DNA from: Prolixibacteraceae bacterium
Lineage (GTDB): Bacteria > Bacteroidota > Bacteroidia > Bacteroidales > Prolixibacteraceae
Assembly: GCA_019856515.1 (NCBI GenBank)
Contig: CP082230.1
Span: 62,001 to 126,000 of the forward strand
Length of the DNA stretch: 64,000 nucleotides
Direction: 5' to 3'
The notes under the pieces are model-generated. The model was not told the origin of the DNA. It searched no databases and saw only the letters and a program-made list of their open reading frames with translations. Of the stretch, positions 55,729-64,000 are shown piece by piece. The position numbers and the translations under genes are program-made. Numbering within the stretch: the first letter of the stretch is position 1; each line of letters starts with the position of its first letter.

Positions 55729-58700
55729 CTTCAATTTGTTTCTCTACAAGTAGTTTGCCATTTAAATCGAAAGCGGCTAAATGGTAAGTTCCTTCTAATA
55801 TCTCTTCAGAAGGGTCGAAGAACCATCCTAGAAATATCGCACTGTCATTGTAGCCATTTTGGTTCCATCCAGACTGAATCATTTCAACAACTCCATCCTT
55901 GTTTCTAGCTGGGTGTGTTATGGTTACCCTGTGTTCGCACACTTTTCCCATTTTTGCAGGGTGTAGTGACGTGAATCTGAGTCCCATGTAACTGTTATGT
56001 GTAGCTTTAATGGTTGTGGTTTGTTTAATACAAACAGGGGCATTTGCTTCTCGTGTTACATTTTCTTTTCTATCAACAACTTTCTCCTCCTTACACATTT
56101 TATATGTGCCGTAGTCAATGATATGGTAAAGAGCGAGATCTGCTTCATTAATCTTATAGGCATTAATGAGACTCTTCGCAGCTCGTTTTATCTTCAATGA
56201 CGGATGATTTTGTAATTCACATAGAAGTGCATGATGTTTGGGCATATAAGACAAACATTTTAGTGCATATATGGTATTGTCAATATTACATTCTTTAATC
56301 CAATTGCTACAGTCATGTTTTTCAGCTAATGCTACTAGGCCTGGCCTATTCATGGAAAATACGTTAAACCTAAATTGCATCTTCGGATTCATATCATTCT
56401 CATACATGATAGATGAGATTTTCTTTCGTCCTTCTGTTTGATTACAACGGTATAACTCATCTACATCTTCCATGTGAAGTGTACAGATGATATTTAATAT
56501 CTGTTCTTGAATTTTAGGACTAAGGTGAAGAAAAGTATTTGCTAAAGAGAATTCAGAGTAATTTGTAATACCACAGTATAAACCATTATTCCAAAAAGAA
56601 AAATCTAGTAGTTTTTCAATAAAAGAGAACGGTTTATTCTCGAAAAAATAAGCATCAATGAAGCTCATAATTGTATTATTAAAGTCTAATCCTTCGTATG
56701 CTGTTATTGCCTGTAGGTGTTGTTCATTACATGGGGCAACATATAGTACAGTAAGAGAACTAACCACAAAAGATTCTCCTCTTTTAACAGCTTCAGCAAG
56801 ATAATTGAGTACATCAGCATTATAGAGTGATCTTCCTTTATTCTCTCTTAGTACAATTGCTGTTTGGACCCATCCTGATTTGTGTGTATAATACTGCCTC
56901 TTTAGGGATTCATATTGCTGATCTGTTAATTCAGAAGTTTGAATTTCATTAAGGCTTGATATAAAATTAGGATCTCCAGTATAATATTTTTGAATGCTAT
57001 TCTCGATACCAAATTTATTTAAGTAGCTTTCGTAGTACTTTTCTGGGCCACAGATGGTATCGTAAAGATCTCTCTTTATTTTTTCTATTGCTAATGAGTC
57101 TAGTTTATTTTGATAAGGTGCTTTTATTCCAAATACCTCCATTGCACGAAATACAAACGATGAATGACTATTTCGTTCAATATATTTTCGGATACCATTG
57201 TTTAAATTAACCTTCAAATTGGTTAGGTGATTAGCTACTAAACCAATTGGATTGCTCGGTTCTGTGATGTCATCTAAGGAATCAATGTGTAGCCTGATCA
57301 ATTGAATATATTGTTGTACATATTTGGGCTCTTTGTCTAATGATTTAATATCAAGATCCCTATCCACCAATTGTTTGTGTAAAGACTCTAATTGATATGC
57401 CCAATAAGCTTCATCTGTCAACCCCATTGTTTTCATGGAGTCCACTGCTTGAATATAGGATTCAAACTGCTCTGGTTTTTTTAATGAAGGGTTTAAGGTT
57501 TCAATAATACCTGCAGTTCGCAATGGGGCAATCTGAAAGGATAATTTCAACCAACGTTTCATAAATTCTTTATGAGGAGCACTCTTTATTTGTTGGGTCA
57601 GCCAAGCCGTGACAATCAAAGGTGCAACTTCTTCCTTAAAAGAGTATAGGTCGTAATTTCGTTGATCTTCAGCGATATCTATTCGATCATCATATTTTAG
57701 CTTTGTTTTTAAAATATATAGACAATGCTTGAAGTTTGCATCAGCGTCTAAGATATGTTCTGTATTCAAGAAGTTGAGTACCTTCTTCCACATCAAAATA
57801 TCTTCTAGTATGACAGCTTGTCTCCCTTTTTTAAGTTGATCATCGAAAACCTTTTCAGCACTATACTGCTCAATCTCATAAGATGACGGGAATTGAGTTT
57901 CACTATATATCTCTTCTATGAGTATTCTTTTCAAATGCTCTTCAGTAAATTTATAGGATGCATTTGTAAGCTTGTCTTTCACTTTGCGTTCTTGATCAAA
58001 ATACATTATTGCTAATGCAACTACCGTTAAGGCTATCTTTGATACATCTTTTTGACTTCTTCTACTAGATGCTCGGTCTCTTAGTTCGCTATCATTATAA
58101 TAATCTAGAATAATGGTTGAAGCTTCTTCTCTATTCTCTTGAATGATAGAGTGAAGTCTATTAAGAACTTTTAAGTTGTTAGAGTTACTTCCATGTTTGC
58201 AATCAAGTGACCCAATTAGGTGAGGTAATTCATTGGTCCAATGTTGTGGGTAACGAATTATAATTTGATGACGATTCATTACCTTGATAGTACGAGAAAA
58301 GTAATATCTAAGATCATCGCTAACTATTGGGTAGCCTAAACTTCTATGAATTACATCATATATACGAGTGATTTCATTTAATAATTCTGTCTCAGTATGA
58401 TCTCCTTCTTTTCTAGCTTTGTAATACTCCCTAAAAAAGCTGCTTAATTCGTCTTGTATAGGTGTTTTGTAGCTACAAGCTTCTTTAAATTCTTCATAAT
58501 AAAGAGCCTTTGTCTCTTTTGCCTTTTTAACGATATCAATGGATTCTATTGTCTCAAGTATTTCTTTGTGTTGTCCTTCTTGTACGTAAGACCAAAGTCG
58601 TGCACCATTAGGATAAATCTTAAGAAATAGATCATGCCATTTTTTTACTCCTTCCTCTTCGGATTCTTCTTCTGTTGGGTTTACAGAGTCTAGCTCAACC

Positions 58701-59653
58701 TCTTTCTTTGTAGTGAAAAGGGTGGTGATCTTCTGCTTTAGTACTTTTTCTATATATAAGGTACTGTCTTCAATTTCTTTCTCTGCAGAGGAATCAATAA
58801 ATGTTTGAATCAGCCACTGATCTAAATCAAAATCATCATCCCATACATCATAAGGAGAGGTTGGGTACATAATCTCAATAATGATCTGTTTTATTGGATT
58901 ATAACGATTCTGATTTTCATCATCTATAAGAATAGCCATGTCCTTATATCTTGATATCAGTGTGTTTCTAAAGCTATAGAATGCACTATTATCTTTTCTG
59001 AAATGATTAATGAGATCAAAATTGGTCTCTCCAACATATTCCTCTCCACCCCCATCCCAGGTTGTAAACCCAAGCATCTCTTCTCTTGCTAGGTTGTTGT
59101 CACAATAACAAAATGCTTTAATTGTATCTTCTGTTATTCCAATTGGTTCACTCCACATGCGAAGATAACCAATAGGTTCATACATATGTTCTGTATCCCA
59201 ATTAGATATCAAAAAGCTTGCTAGTAGGTATCCATATTCTGGGTATTTGGTTGCTGTAAGGTAAAGAGGTTCAATTCCAAAAGGCATTTCACATGTAAGC
59301 CACATTCGGGATGAATCATTCCTGTCTCTAGCATATTGAACCATTGCTCTACAGGACGAGATAATGGACTCTTTCAGTCCAGGGATCTCCACAGCAATTT
59401 GATAGAATTGATGCTCTCCAGTGTGACATTGTTTATTTTCAGTGAGTCCTTGGATAAAATCTTTGTGATAAATCTTAAGTTCATCTGATAGGAGATTAAG
59501 ATCGAGCGTGAAATGCGCCACACAATAGTCATCTTCGAATGCTTCACCAGTAGCAATCAATCGTGTATACTTATCTAAGGCCTGTTTCATACTCTCAACA
59601 TCCCATGGAGTATATTTTAGATCAAATTTAGTACTTGCTTCTTCGTATCTCAT
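55718..59653 (-). CDS. Giant soluble protein (1311 aa) with C-terminal DUF3859-like domain
   Basis: The product has no signal peptide or membrane segment. About 1170 residues are mostly helical with many Trp/Tyr-rich and acidic stretches (DVWDDDFDLDQWLIQTF; PTEEESEEEGVKKWHDLFLK) and no enzyme motif that I recognise. Toward the end HEAT-like helices appear (IKRAAKSLINAYKINEADLA). The last about 115 residues form a beta domain that resembles DUF3859, an Ig-like fold (GLRFTSLHPAKMGKVCEHRV; then IFLGWFFDPSEEILEGTYHL). The DNA is normal in composition compared with its neighbours. It is a single gene between convergent and co-directional transporters. It could be a cytoplasmic scaffold, but I cannot name a function. 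Confidence 0.7.
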   Translation of the reverse strand: MRYEEASTKFDLKYTPWDVESMKQALDKYTRLIATGEAFEDDYCVAHFTLDLNLLSDELKIYHKDFIQGLTENKQCHTGEHQFYQIAVEIPGLKESIISSCRAMVQYARDRNDSSRMWLTCEMPFGIEPLYLTATKYPEYGYLLASFLISNWDTEHMYEPIGYLRMWSEPIGITEDTIKAFCYCDNNLAREEMLGFTTWDGGGEEYVGETNFDLINHFRKDNSAFYSFRNTLISRYKDMAILIDDENQNRYNPIKQIIIEIMYPTSPYDVWDDDFDLDQWLIQTFIDSSAEKEIEDSTLYIEKVLKQKITTLFTTKKEVELDSVNPTEEESEEEGVKKWHDLFLKIYPNGARLWSYVQEGQHKEILETIESIDIVKKAKETKALYYEEFKEACSYKTPIQDELSSFFREYYKARKEGDHTETELLNEITRIYDVIHRSLGYPIVSDDLRYYFSRTIKVMNRHQIIIRYPQHWTNELPHLIGSLDCKHGSNSNNLKVLNRLHSIIQENREEASTIILDYYNDSELRDRASSRRSQKDVSKIALTVVALAIMYFDQERKVKDKLTNASYKFTEEHLKRILIEEIYSETQFPSSYEIEQYSAEKVFDDQLKKGRQAVILEDILMWKKVLNFLNTEHILDADANFKHCLYILKTKLKYDDRIDIAEDQRNYDLYSFKEEVAPLIVTAWLTQQIKSAPHKEFMKRWLKLSFQIAPLRTAGIIETLNPSLKKPEQFESYIQAVDSMKTMGLTDEAYWAYQLESLHKQLVDRDLDIKSLDKEPKYVQQYIQLIRLHIDSLDDITEPSNPIGLVANHLTNLKVNLNNGIRKYIERNSHSSFVFRAMEVFGIKAPYQNKLDSLAIEKIKRDLYDTICGPEKYYESYLNKFGIENSIQKYYTGDPNFISSLNEIQTSELTDQQYESLKRQYYTHKSGWVQTAIVLRENKGRSLYNADVLNYLAEAVKRGESFVVSSLTVLYVAPCNEQHLQAITAYEGLDFNNTIMSFIDAYFFENKPFSFIEKLLDFSFWNNGLYCGITNYSEFSLANTFLHLSPKIQEQILNIICTLHMEDVDELYRCNQTEGRKKISSIMYENDMNPKMQFRFNVFSMNRPGLVALAEKHDCSNWIKECNIDNTIYALKCLSYMPKHHALLCELQNHPSLKIKRAAKSLINAYKINEADLALYHIIDYGTYKMCKEEKVVDRKENVTREANAPVCIKQTTTIKATHNSYMGLRFTSLHPAKMGKVCEHRVTITHPARNKDGVVEMIQSGWNQNGYNDSAIFLGWFFDPSEEILEGTYHLAAFDLNGKLLVEKQIEVKK

Positions 59654-59938
59654 TGTTTAAGTCAATCAATAATATATGTTCCGAGTTAAATAATTACCTG
59701 TATGGAATACGGATAGACAATGACTAGTTTTGCTTTTTTTGGGACATTAAAGATATATTTCTTTTTCTTAAATAGAATGTATGAATAGCAATAAATTTTC
59801 TGTTGGTAATTATTTTATTGTGCAACTTTCAATCTGATATATTTACTTGTGAAATTGAATAATGAAACAGATGTTTAGTTCTTGATTGTAATGTTTAGGG
59901 TATTTCGTTCTACTTTAGTGGATTAAAAGGAGTGGTGA

Positions 59939-59983
59939 AACAACAAAGCACTCTTTCAAACATGGAAAGAGTGCTTTGTTGTT
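59939..59983 (-). terminator. Strong terminator downstream of the AGCS gene
   Basis: A perfect 19-bp stem (59939-59957 with 59965-59983) around a 7-nt loop AAACATG lies 15 bp after the AGCS stop codon. Confidence 0.92.
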
Positions 59984-59997
59984 ATATCTTATTGGAA

Positions 59998-61392
59998 TTA
60001 ATTCCAACATTGTGTTTCATTGTCAAGACCAACATCCTTAGCCTTAAATACAGGATTCTTGCCTTTTTTTCTCTGTTGAGTATAGTTTTTTAATACTCTA
60101 ATTGCAATAGGTGCTAATTGGATTATCGCAAATAAGTTAAGAAGTGCCATAAATACCATAAATATATCGGCAAGATTCCAAACTAATGAAGAGCTTGCTA
60201 GTGCACCAAAAATAACCATCCCTAAAACTAGAACTCTATATAGTTGAAGGTATTTTTTCTTTTCGGTGATAAATTTGATATTTGACTCACCGTAGTAGTA
60301 ATTACCAATAATAGAGCTGAAAGCAAAAAGGAAAATACATACCGCGATAAAGATACTACCCCATGGTCCCACCATTGTAATCATAGCTTCTTGTGTTAAC
60401 TGAATACCATCATTGCTACTTGATGTATGAACCCCTGAGATAAGAATCATAAAAGCCGTAGAGCTACAAATAACTAAAGTATCCGTGAATACACCTAATG
60501 CTTGAATTAGGCCTTGTTTTGCTGGATGACTAACGGTTGCAGCCGCCGCTGCATTAGGAGCAGATCCCATACCTGCCTCATTTGAGAATAGTCCTCTTTT
60601 GATTCCTTGAGTGACTGCTGCACCTAGAGCTCCTGCAGCAGCTTGGTTAATACCAAATGCGCCATCTAGAATTGTCTTGAAGAGGTGTGGTATTAATGAG
60701 ATGTTTGTAATAATGATATATAGTGCAACCATTATATAAGAGATAGCCATGATAGGCACAATCGCATTCGTTGCTTTCGCAATTCTTTTCACACCACCGA
60801 AAATAATTGCCCCCGTTAGAATTACAAGTATAATCCCCATTATCTCGGGATTTGTTGAAAAAGATTTATTAAAAGCAGCTGAAATAGTATCTGATTGTAC
60901 TGCATTAAAAACAAATCCATAGCAGATGGTGATAAGGATGGCAAATGCAATTCCAAGTTTTCTATTCTTTAGAGCTTGCTCCATATAGTAAGCTGGCCCT
61001 CCTTTAAATGCGCCTGCTTCTTTATCTTCAACTTTATAGACCTGTGCTAAGGTGCTTTCAATAAATGCTGAAGCCGATCCTAACAGTGCGATTAACCACA
61101 TCCAAAAAACAGCCCCTGGTCCCCCTGCAGCTACTGCTAATGCTACTCCTGCTAGATTACCTGTTCCTACGCGACTAGCCAAACTAATTGTAAATGCTTG
61201 GAAAGACGAAATTCCCCCTTTTTCGTTATTCCCTTCTGTTAGCAATCTAAACATTTCACGAAAGTTCGTAAACTGAACAAACTTTGTTTTAAATGTGAAA
61301 TATAACCCCGCAAGTAGTAGTACTGGAATTAATAGGTACAATGTAATAAAGCCATCAAATTGGCTGATCATTTTTTCAATTGTGTCAAACAT
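59998..61392 (-). CDS. Sodium:alanine/glycine symporter (AGCS family)
   Basis: The 464-residue protein has about eleven membrane segments and the AGCS blocks: SFQAFTISLASRVGTGNLAG, GGPGAVFWMWLIALLGSASA, GAFKGGPAYYMEQAL and GLFSNEAGMGSAPNAAAAA. It takes up alanine, glycine or a related amino acid with sodium. Together with nhaC it indicates a sodium-based economy. It is a single gene with a promoter box 51 bp upstream and a strong terminator. Confidence 0.95.
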   Translation of the reverse strand: MFDTIEKMISQFDGFITLYLLIPVLLLAGLYFTFKTKFVQFTNFREMFRLLTEGNNEKGGISSFQAFTISLASRVGTGNLAGVALAVAAGGPGAVFWMWLIALLGSASAFIESTLAQVYKVEDKEAGAFKGGPAYYMEQALKNRKLGIAFAILITICYGFVFNAVQSDTISAAFNKSFSTNPEIMGIILVILTGAIIFGGVKRIAKATNAIVPIMAISYIMVALYIIITNISLIPHLFKTILDGAFGINQAAAGALGAAVTQGIKRGLFSNEAGMGSAPNAAAAATVSHPAKQGLIQALGVFTDTLVICSSTAFMILISGVHTSSSNDGIQLTQEAMITMVGPWGSIFIAVCIFLFAFSSIIGNYYYGESNIKFITEKKKYLQLYRVLVLGMVIFGALASSSLVWNLADIFMVFMALLNLFAIIQLAPIAIRVLKNYTQQRKKGKNPVFKAKDVGLDNETQCWN

Positions 61393-62018
61393 ATAGTATA
61401 GAGATTAATAATTGTTGCAATTTTCACTTATTTCCCAACCGACAAATATATAAAATGAAAGTAAAAAACCATAAATGGGTTGGTGTTGTGCCTTTCTTTG
61501 CGGTGCTAGAGTGATAAACTGTTAATAAGAAATCAATTTTAACGTTGATTCTATATTTTAACGCTGATGATCATGTTCTAGTTTGTTGCTAGTTGATAAT
61601 TAGTTGATTATGTCTGTTTGGGTTTTGTGTTGACCCTAAATTATCTATCTTGATTTGATATGTGAGAAAGTTATTCTTTATAAGTTAAAATGGAATTATT
61701 TATATTCAATTAATATAGTGCTGTGTTTAAATAATTGATATCGGAGGGGTATGGGATACAGGTCTAAATCTAATGTTAATTTGATATATGTGTGTCATTG
61801 TAAACAATAGAGAGAGCGTCGGATTGATATCCAATTAAGAGAGCCAAGAATAAGAGTTCGAATAGCATGAAGAGCTAATATTTTGTAGATTCTATTTTAT
61901 CTACATGAGGAAAAAAGGAACTACGTTCTCTTTTTTTGATATTATTAATGCTATTAAATCGTGGTGTTTTTGATTTTCTCGAATCACAATAATTGCTTGA
62001 CTATAAGTCTGCCTAGTA
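61393..62018. other. Intergenic region between AGCS and TauE genes
   Basis: This 626-bp spacer holds the AGCS promoter box and, near 61885-61937, two hairpins downstream of the TauE gene: GTAGAT/ATCTAC (61885-61904) and AAAAAAGGAAC with GTTCTCTTTTTTT (61911-61937, one mismatch and one G-U pair). On the minus strand the latter ends in a T run and may be the TauE terminator. No gene was seen. Confidence 0.55.
61443..61450 (-). promoter_or_regulatory. Candidate -7 box of the AGCS gene
   Basis: On the minus strand the bases read TATATTTG, an exact TAnnTTTG, 51 bp before the start codon. No clear -33 element. Confidence 0.4.
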
Positions 62019-62777
62019 TTATAAGAATAGCATAATTGCAGAGATAAATGTTACAACAAGAATAAATGTTCTGTATACTTTCTCTGGGATGAATTTAATA
62101 ATATATTTCCCGGTAAAACCACCTATCAAGAGGAATGGAAGCAATACAAAGTTTAATTTTAGTGTATCCCAAGATAAAGTATGCCAGTAAAATACATGGA
62201 GTGGGATTTTGAGAGTATTTAATGTGAGATAGAAGCATGCTCCTGTAAATACAAAAGTTCTTTTGGGAAGCTTTAGCGTAATTAGGTAGAGGTTGAAAAT
62301 AGGACCAGCGGCATTGCCTATCATTGTTGCAAAACCTCCTGCAATCCCAACTGCATAAGAAAAGATCCCTTTGTTGAGCTCTAATTTACTTTGTGGTCGA
62401 AGCTCTTTCCATAAAACAAGACATAGACAAACTAATACAGCAATCCCCATGGTATATTTAAACTGGATGTCATTAATATGGTTGCCAAAAATTGCTGCTA
62501 GAATGATTCCTAGTATAGCCCAAGGGAAGAAGTTCTTAATATAGTGCCAAGGGACTTTTTGTCGGTATGAAATGATTGCAAATAGATCTCCAAAGATGAG
62601 AAATGGCATTAAGATTGCCACTGAGACTTTGGCTCCATAAAGAAATGCTAGAATTGGAATGGTGACCATTGCAAATCCTTTCAATCCACTTTTGCTTAAA
62701 CCTGTGATAAAAGCACATAAAGCCGTAAGTGCCCATATAGTCCACGATGTGTTAAGAGGGTTCAATATATTTTCCAT
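62019..62777 (-). CDS. TauE/SafE-family membrane exporter
   Basis: The preferred start is the ATG at 62775-62777 (MENILNPLNTSW); an ATG 19 codons upstream would place the first codons inside the terminator of the preceding gene. The 252-residue protein has about eight hydrophobic segments and the family blocks ITGLSKSGLKGFAMVTIPIL, LMPFLIFGDLFAIISYR and AGGFATMIGNAAGPIFNLYL. The family exports sulfite, sulfoacetate or related anions; the presence of a sulfatase-type protein upstream is noted, but a functional link is not shown. Confidence 0.9.
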   Translation of the reverse strand: MENILNPLNTSWTIWALTALCAFITGLSKSGLKGFAMVTIPILAFLYGAKVSVAILMPFLIFGDLFAIISYRQKVPWHYIKNFFPWAILGIILAAIFGNHINDIQFKYTMGIAVLVCLCLVLWKELRPQSKLELNKGIFSYAVGIAGGFATMIGNAAGPIFNLYLITLKLPKRTFVFTGACFYLTLNTLKIPLHVFYWHTLSWDTLKLNFVLLPFLLIGGFTGKYIIKFIPEKVYRTFILVVTFISAIMLFL

Positions 62778-62814
62778 GTGTGTGCAAAAGAACATAAAAT
62801 AATATGTATTGCAA

Positions 62815-62852
62815 AAAATAGGTTCTAATTTCAATGAATTAGAACCTATTTT
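62815..62852 (-). terminator. Strong terminator of the LTA-synthase-type gene
   Basis: A perfect 16-bp stem (62815-62830 with 62837-62852) around TCAATG lies just after the stop codon of the minus-strand sulfatase-fold gene. Confidence 0.9.
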
Positions 62853-62857
62853 ATCTA

Positions 62858-64000
62858 CTAAAGATCTTGTTTCTTTAAGGTGTAGAGTCGGTTAGAGTAT
62901 AGATACCAAGGTAAGAGGGCATATGCTAGACCATCTTTTTCCATTTCTGTATCAGAATCTATCAGTTCTAGTTTATTCTCTTTATAAAGATATGTCTTTG
63001 CTGGTAGGTTTGGTTGATGTATTACAACTTTATTACCAGTACGATAGGCATGGTTTTGTCCAAATTGCATGATTGCACGACCTTTATCTTTAGGTAGAGT
63101 CGTCAAGTCATTGCCAATCATTGGATGATTACTTTCAATTCCTGCGAGTGATAGAACCGTTGGAACAATATCTACTTGACTCGAAAGAGTGTTTAAACGT
63201 TCTTTTGGAACATCAGGCCCTAGTATAAGTGCTGGAATATGGAATTTATGAACAGGAACAATAGCATCTCCATACGTTCTTGTATTATGGTCTGCAATGA
63301 TCACAAAAATAGTGTTCTTAAAATATTCTTCCTTTTTTGCCATTTCAAAGAATTGACCTATAGCATGATCTGCATATTTCATTGCATTATGAACGGTTGC
63401 AGGATTCTCTTTGTCGTAAAGCTCAATGCTATTTTCAGGATATTCGAATGGTGCGTGATTAGAAGTACTAAGCATAAGTGCAAAGAATGGCTTATCCCCC
63501 TTTTGTTTAAATACTTCATTTGCTTTGATGACAAGATCTTCATCACAAACTCCCCACGCTCCTTTAAAAATAGGATTCTTAAAAGTAGGTTCGTCATATA
63601 CATTCTGGATGCCATTCCCTTTAAAGAATGTTTTCATGTCATCAAAATTACTCATTCCACCATATACGAAGTTCGTATCGTAGCCTAAGCTTTGAAGTAG
63701 AGCGGCAACAGTAAAGAAGTTATTTGTTGATTTACCTAGTTTAACCACACTTCTTCCAGGAGTTGGTAAAAATCCAGCGACAGTACCTTCAATTCCTCTA
63801 ACGGTACGAGTACCTGTTGAATATAAATTTGTCAATAACATTCCATCCTTACTTAAGCGATCAATATTAGGTGTTAGAGGTAGCCCTCCTAGACATCCAA
63901 CATATTCTGCTCCAAGACTCTCTTGTAAGAAAATAACAACGTTCTTAGGCTTATTTGACTTTATCGAAGGGGTTTGTTTATGAAAAAATGGAATTTCACT
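62858..64000 (-). CDS. LTA-synthase-type sulfatase-fold phosphotransferase (5' end outside window)
   Basis: The frame is open to base 64000, so the N-terminus, which should hold the membrane helices, lies outside the window. The visible 380 residues form the extracellular catalytic domain: NVVIFLQESLGAEYVG with the metal-binding Glu, TPNIDRLSKDGMLLTNLYST, then TGTRTVRGIEG with the probable catalytic Thr, MLSTSNHAPFEYPE, and FVIIADHNTRTYGD with the metal-binding Asp-His. These are features of the LtaS/OpgB-like phosphoglycerol transferases (sulfatase fold without formylglycine). In Gram-negatives such enzymes modify envelope glycans. An internal ATG at 63841 is not the true start. Confidence 0.92.
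   Translation of the reverse strand, partial: SEIPFFHKQTPSIKSNKPKNVVIFLQESLGAEYVGCLGGLPLTPNIDRLSKDGMLLTNLYSTGTRTVRGIEGTVAGFLPTPGRSVVKLGKSTNNFFTVAALLQSLGYDTNFVYGGMSNFDDMKTFFKGNGIQNVYDEPTFKNPIFKGAWGVCDEDLVIKANEVFKQKGDKPFFALMLSTSNHAPFEYPENSIELYDKENPATVHNAMKYADHAIGQFFEMAKKEEYFKNTIFVIIADHNTRTYGDAIVPVHKFHIPALILGPDVPKERLNTLSSQVDIVPTVLSLAGIESNHPMIGNDLTTLPKDKGRAIMQFGQNHAYRTGNKVVIHQPNLPAKTYLYKENKLELIDSDTEMEKDGLAYALLPWYLYSNRLYTLKKQDL

Noticed and set aside
61801..61880. AGTTCGAATAG near 61856 as a possible tRNA T-loop.
   Set aside because: No matching acceptor or anticodon stem could be drawn in the surrounding 90 bases.
63239..63688. 149-codon plus-strand frame near the right end.
   Set aside because: It is antisense to the conserved catalytic domain of the LTA-synthase-type protein.

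Overview
The window is AT-rich chromosomal DNA from a member of the Bacteroidota. The evidence is a SusC/SusD pair, a type IX secretion C-terminal sorting domain, an S46 dipeptidyl-peptidase, a complete Bat (aerotolerance) operon, several lipoproteins with Bacteroidota-style lipoboxes, and sigma-ABfr type -7 boxes (TAnnTTTG) before some genes. The mix of GH16 laminarinase-like enzyme, GH3 glucosidase, formylglycine sulfatase, NhaC, AGCS symporter and Ni-superoxide dismutase suggests a marine or saline polysaccharide- and protein-degrading lineage such as the Marinilabiliales/Prolixibacteraceae. That placement is inference. No rRNA, tRNA, CRISPR array, phage or intact insertion sequence was seen.

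Layout. 1-8.2 kb: a Sel1-repeat protein cut by the left edge, a secreted GH16, a 1142-residue protein that I take to be PPi-dependent PEP carboxykinase, endonuclease III, and two small envelope proteins. 8.4-16.1 kb: an MFS transporter, then the overlapping minus-strand operon moxR - DUF58 - small membrane protein - batA - batB/batC fusion - batD. 16.4-25.7 kb: sulfatase lipoprotein, small lipoprotein, T9SS-sorted propeller protein, LRR protein, NhaC, an orphan ECF sigma factor, and an RluA pseudouridine synthase with a long coiled-coil N-terminus. 25.7-26.7 kb is gene-free and carries a 134-bp element with perfect 18-bp terminal inverted repeats.

26.7-39.4 kb: succinyl-CoA:acetate CoA-transferase, flavodoxin-fold oxidoreductase, CstA peptide/pyruvate transporter, GH3, HAD phosphatase lipoprotein, Ni-SOD with its own export signal, a gene-free repeat-rich kilobase, an outer-membrane barrel, a yellow/MRJP-family lipoprotein and a membrane-anchored AraC regulator. 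40.1-52.7 kb is the most distinctive block: a membrane polyferredoxin with a degenerate HMA-like tail, SusC, SusD, a Calx-beta-like surface lipoprotein, a DUF5117-type metalloprotease (HExxHxxGxxH) and an S46 peptidase of the acidic-residue-specific DPP11 type, all co-directional. It looks like a peptide or metallo-peptide acquisition locus.

52.8-64 kb: an Omp85-like barrel, a DUF1254/DUF1214 lipoprotein, a 1311-residue soluble protein ending in a DUF3859-like domain, an AGCS amino-acid symporter, a TauE/SafE exporter and the catalytic domain of an LTA-synthase-type sulfatase running off the right edge. Many genes are separated by clear intrinsic terminators, several of them shared by convergent genes, so most transcription units here are short. 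The exceptions are the Bat operon and the SusC/SusD block.
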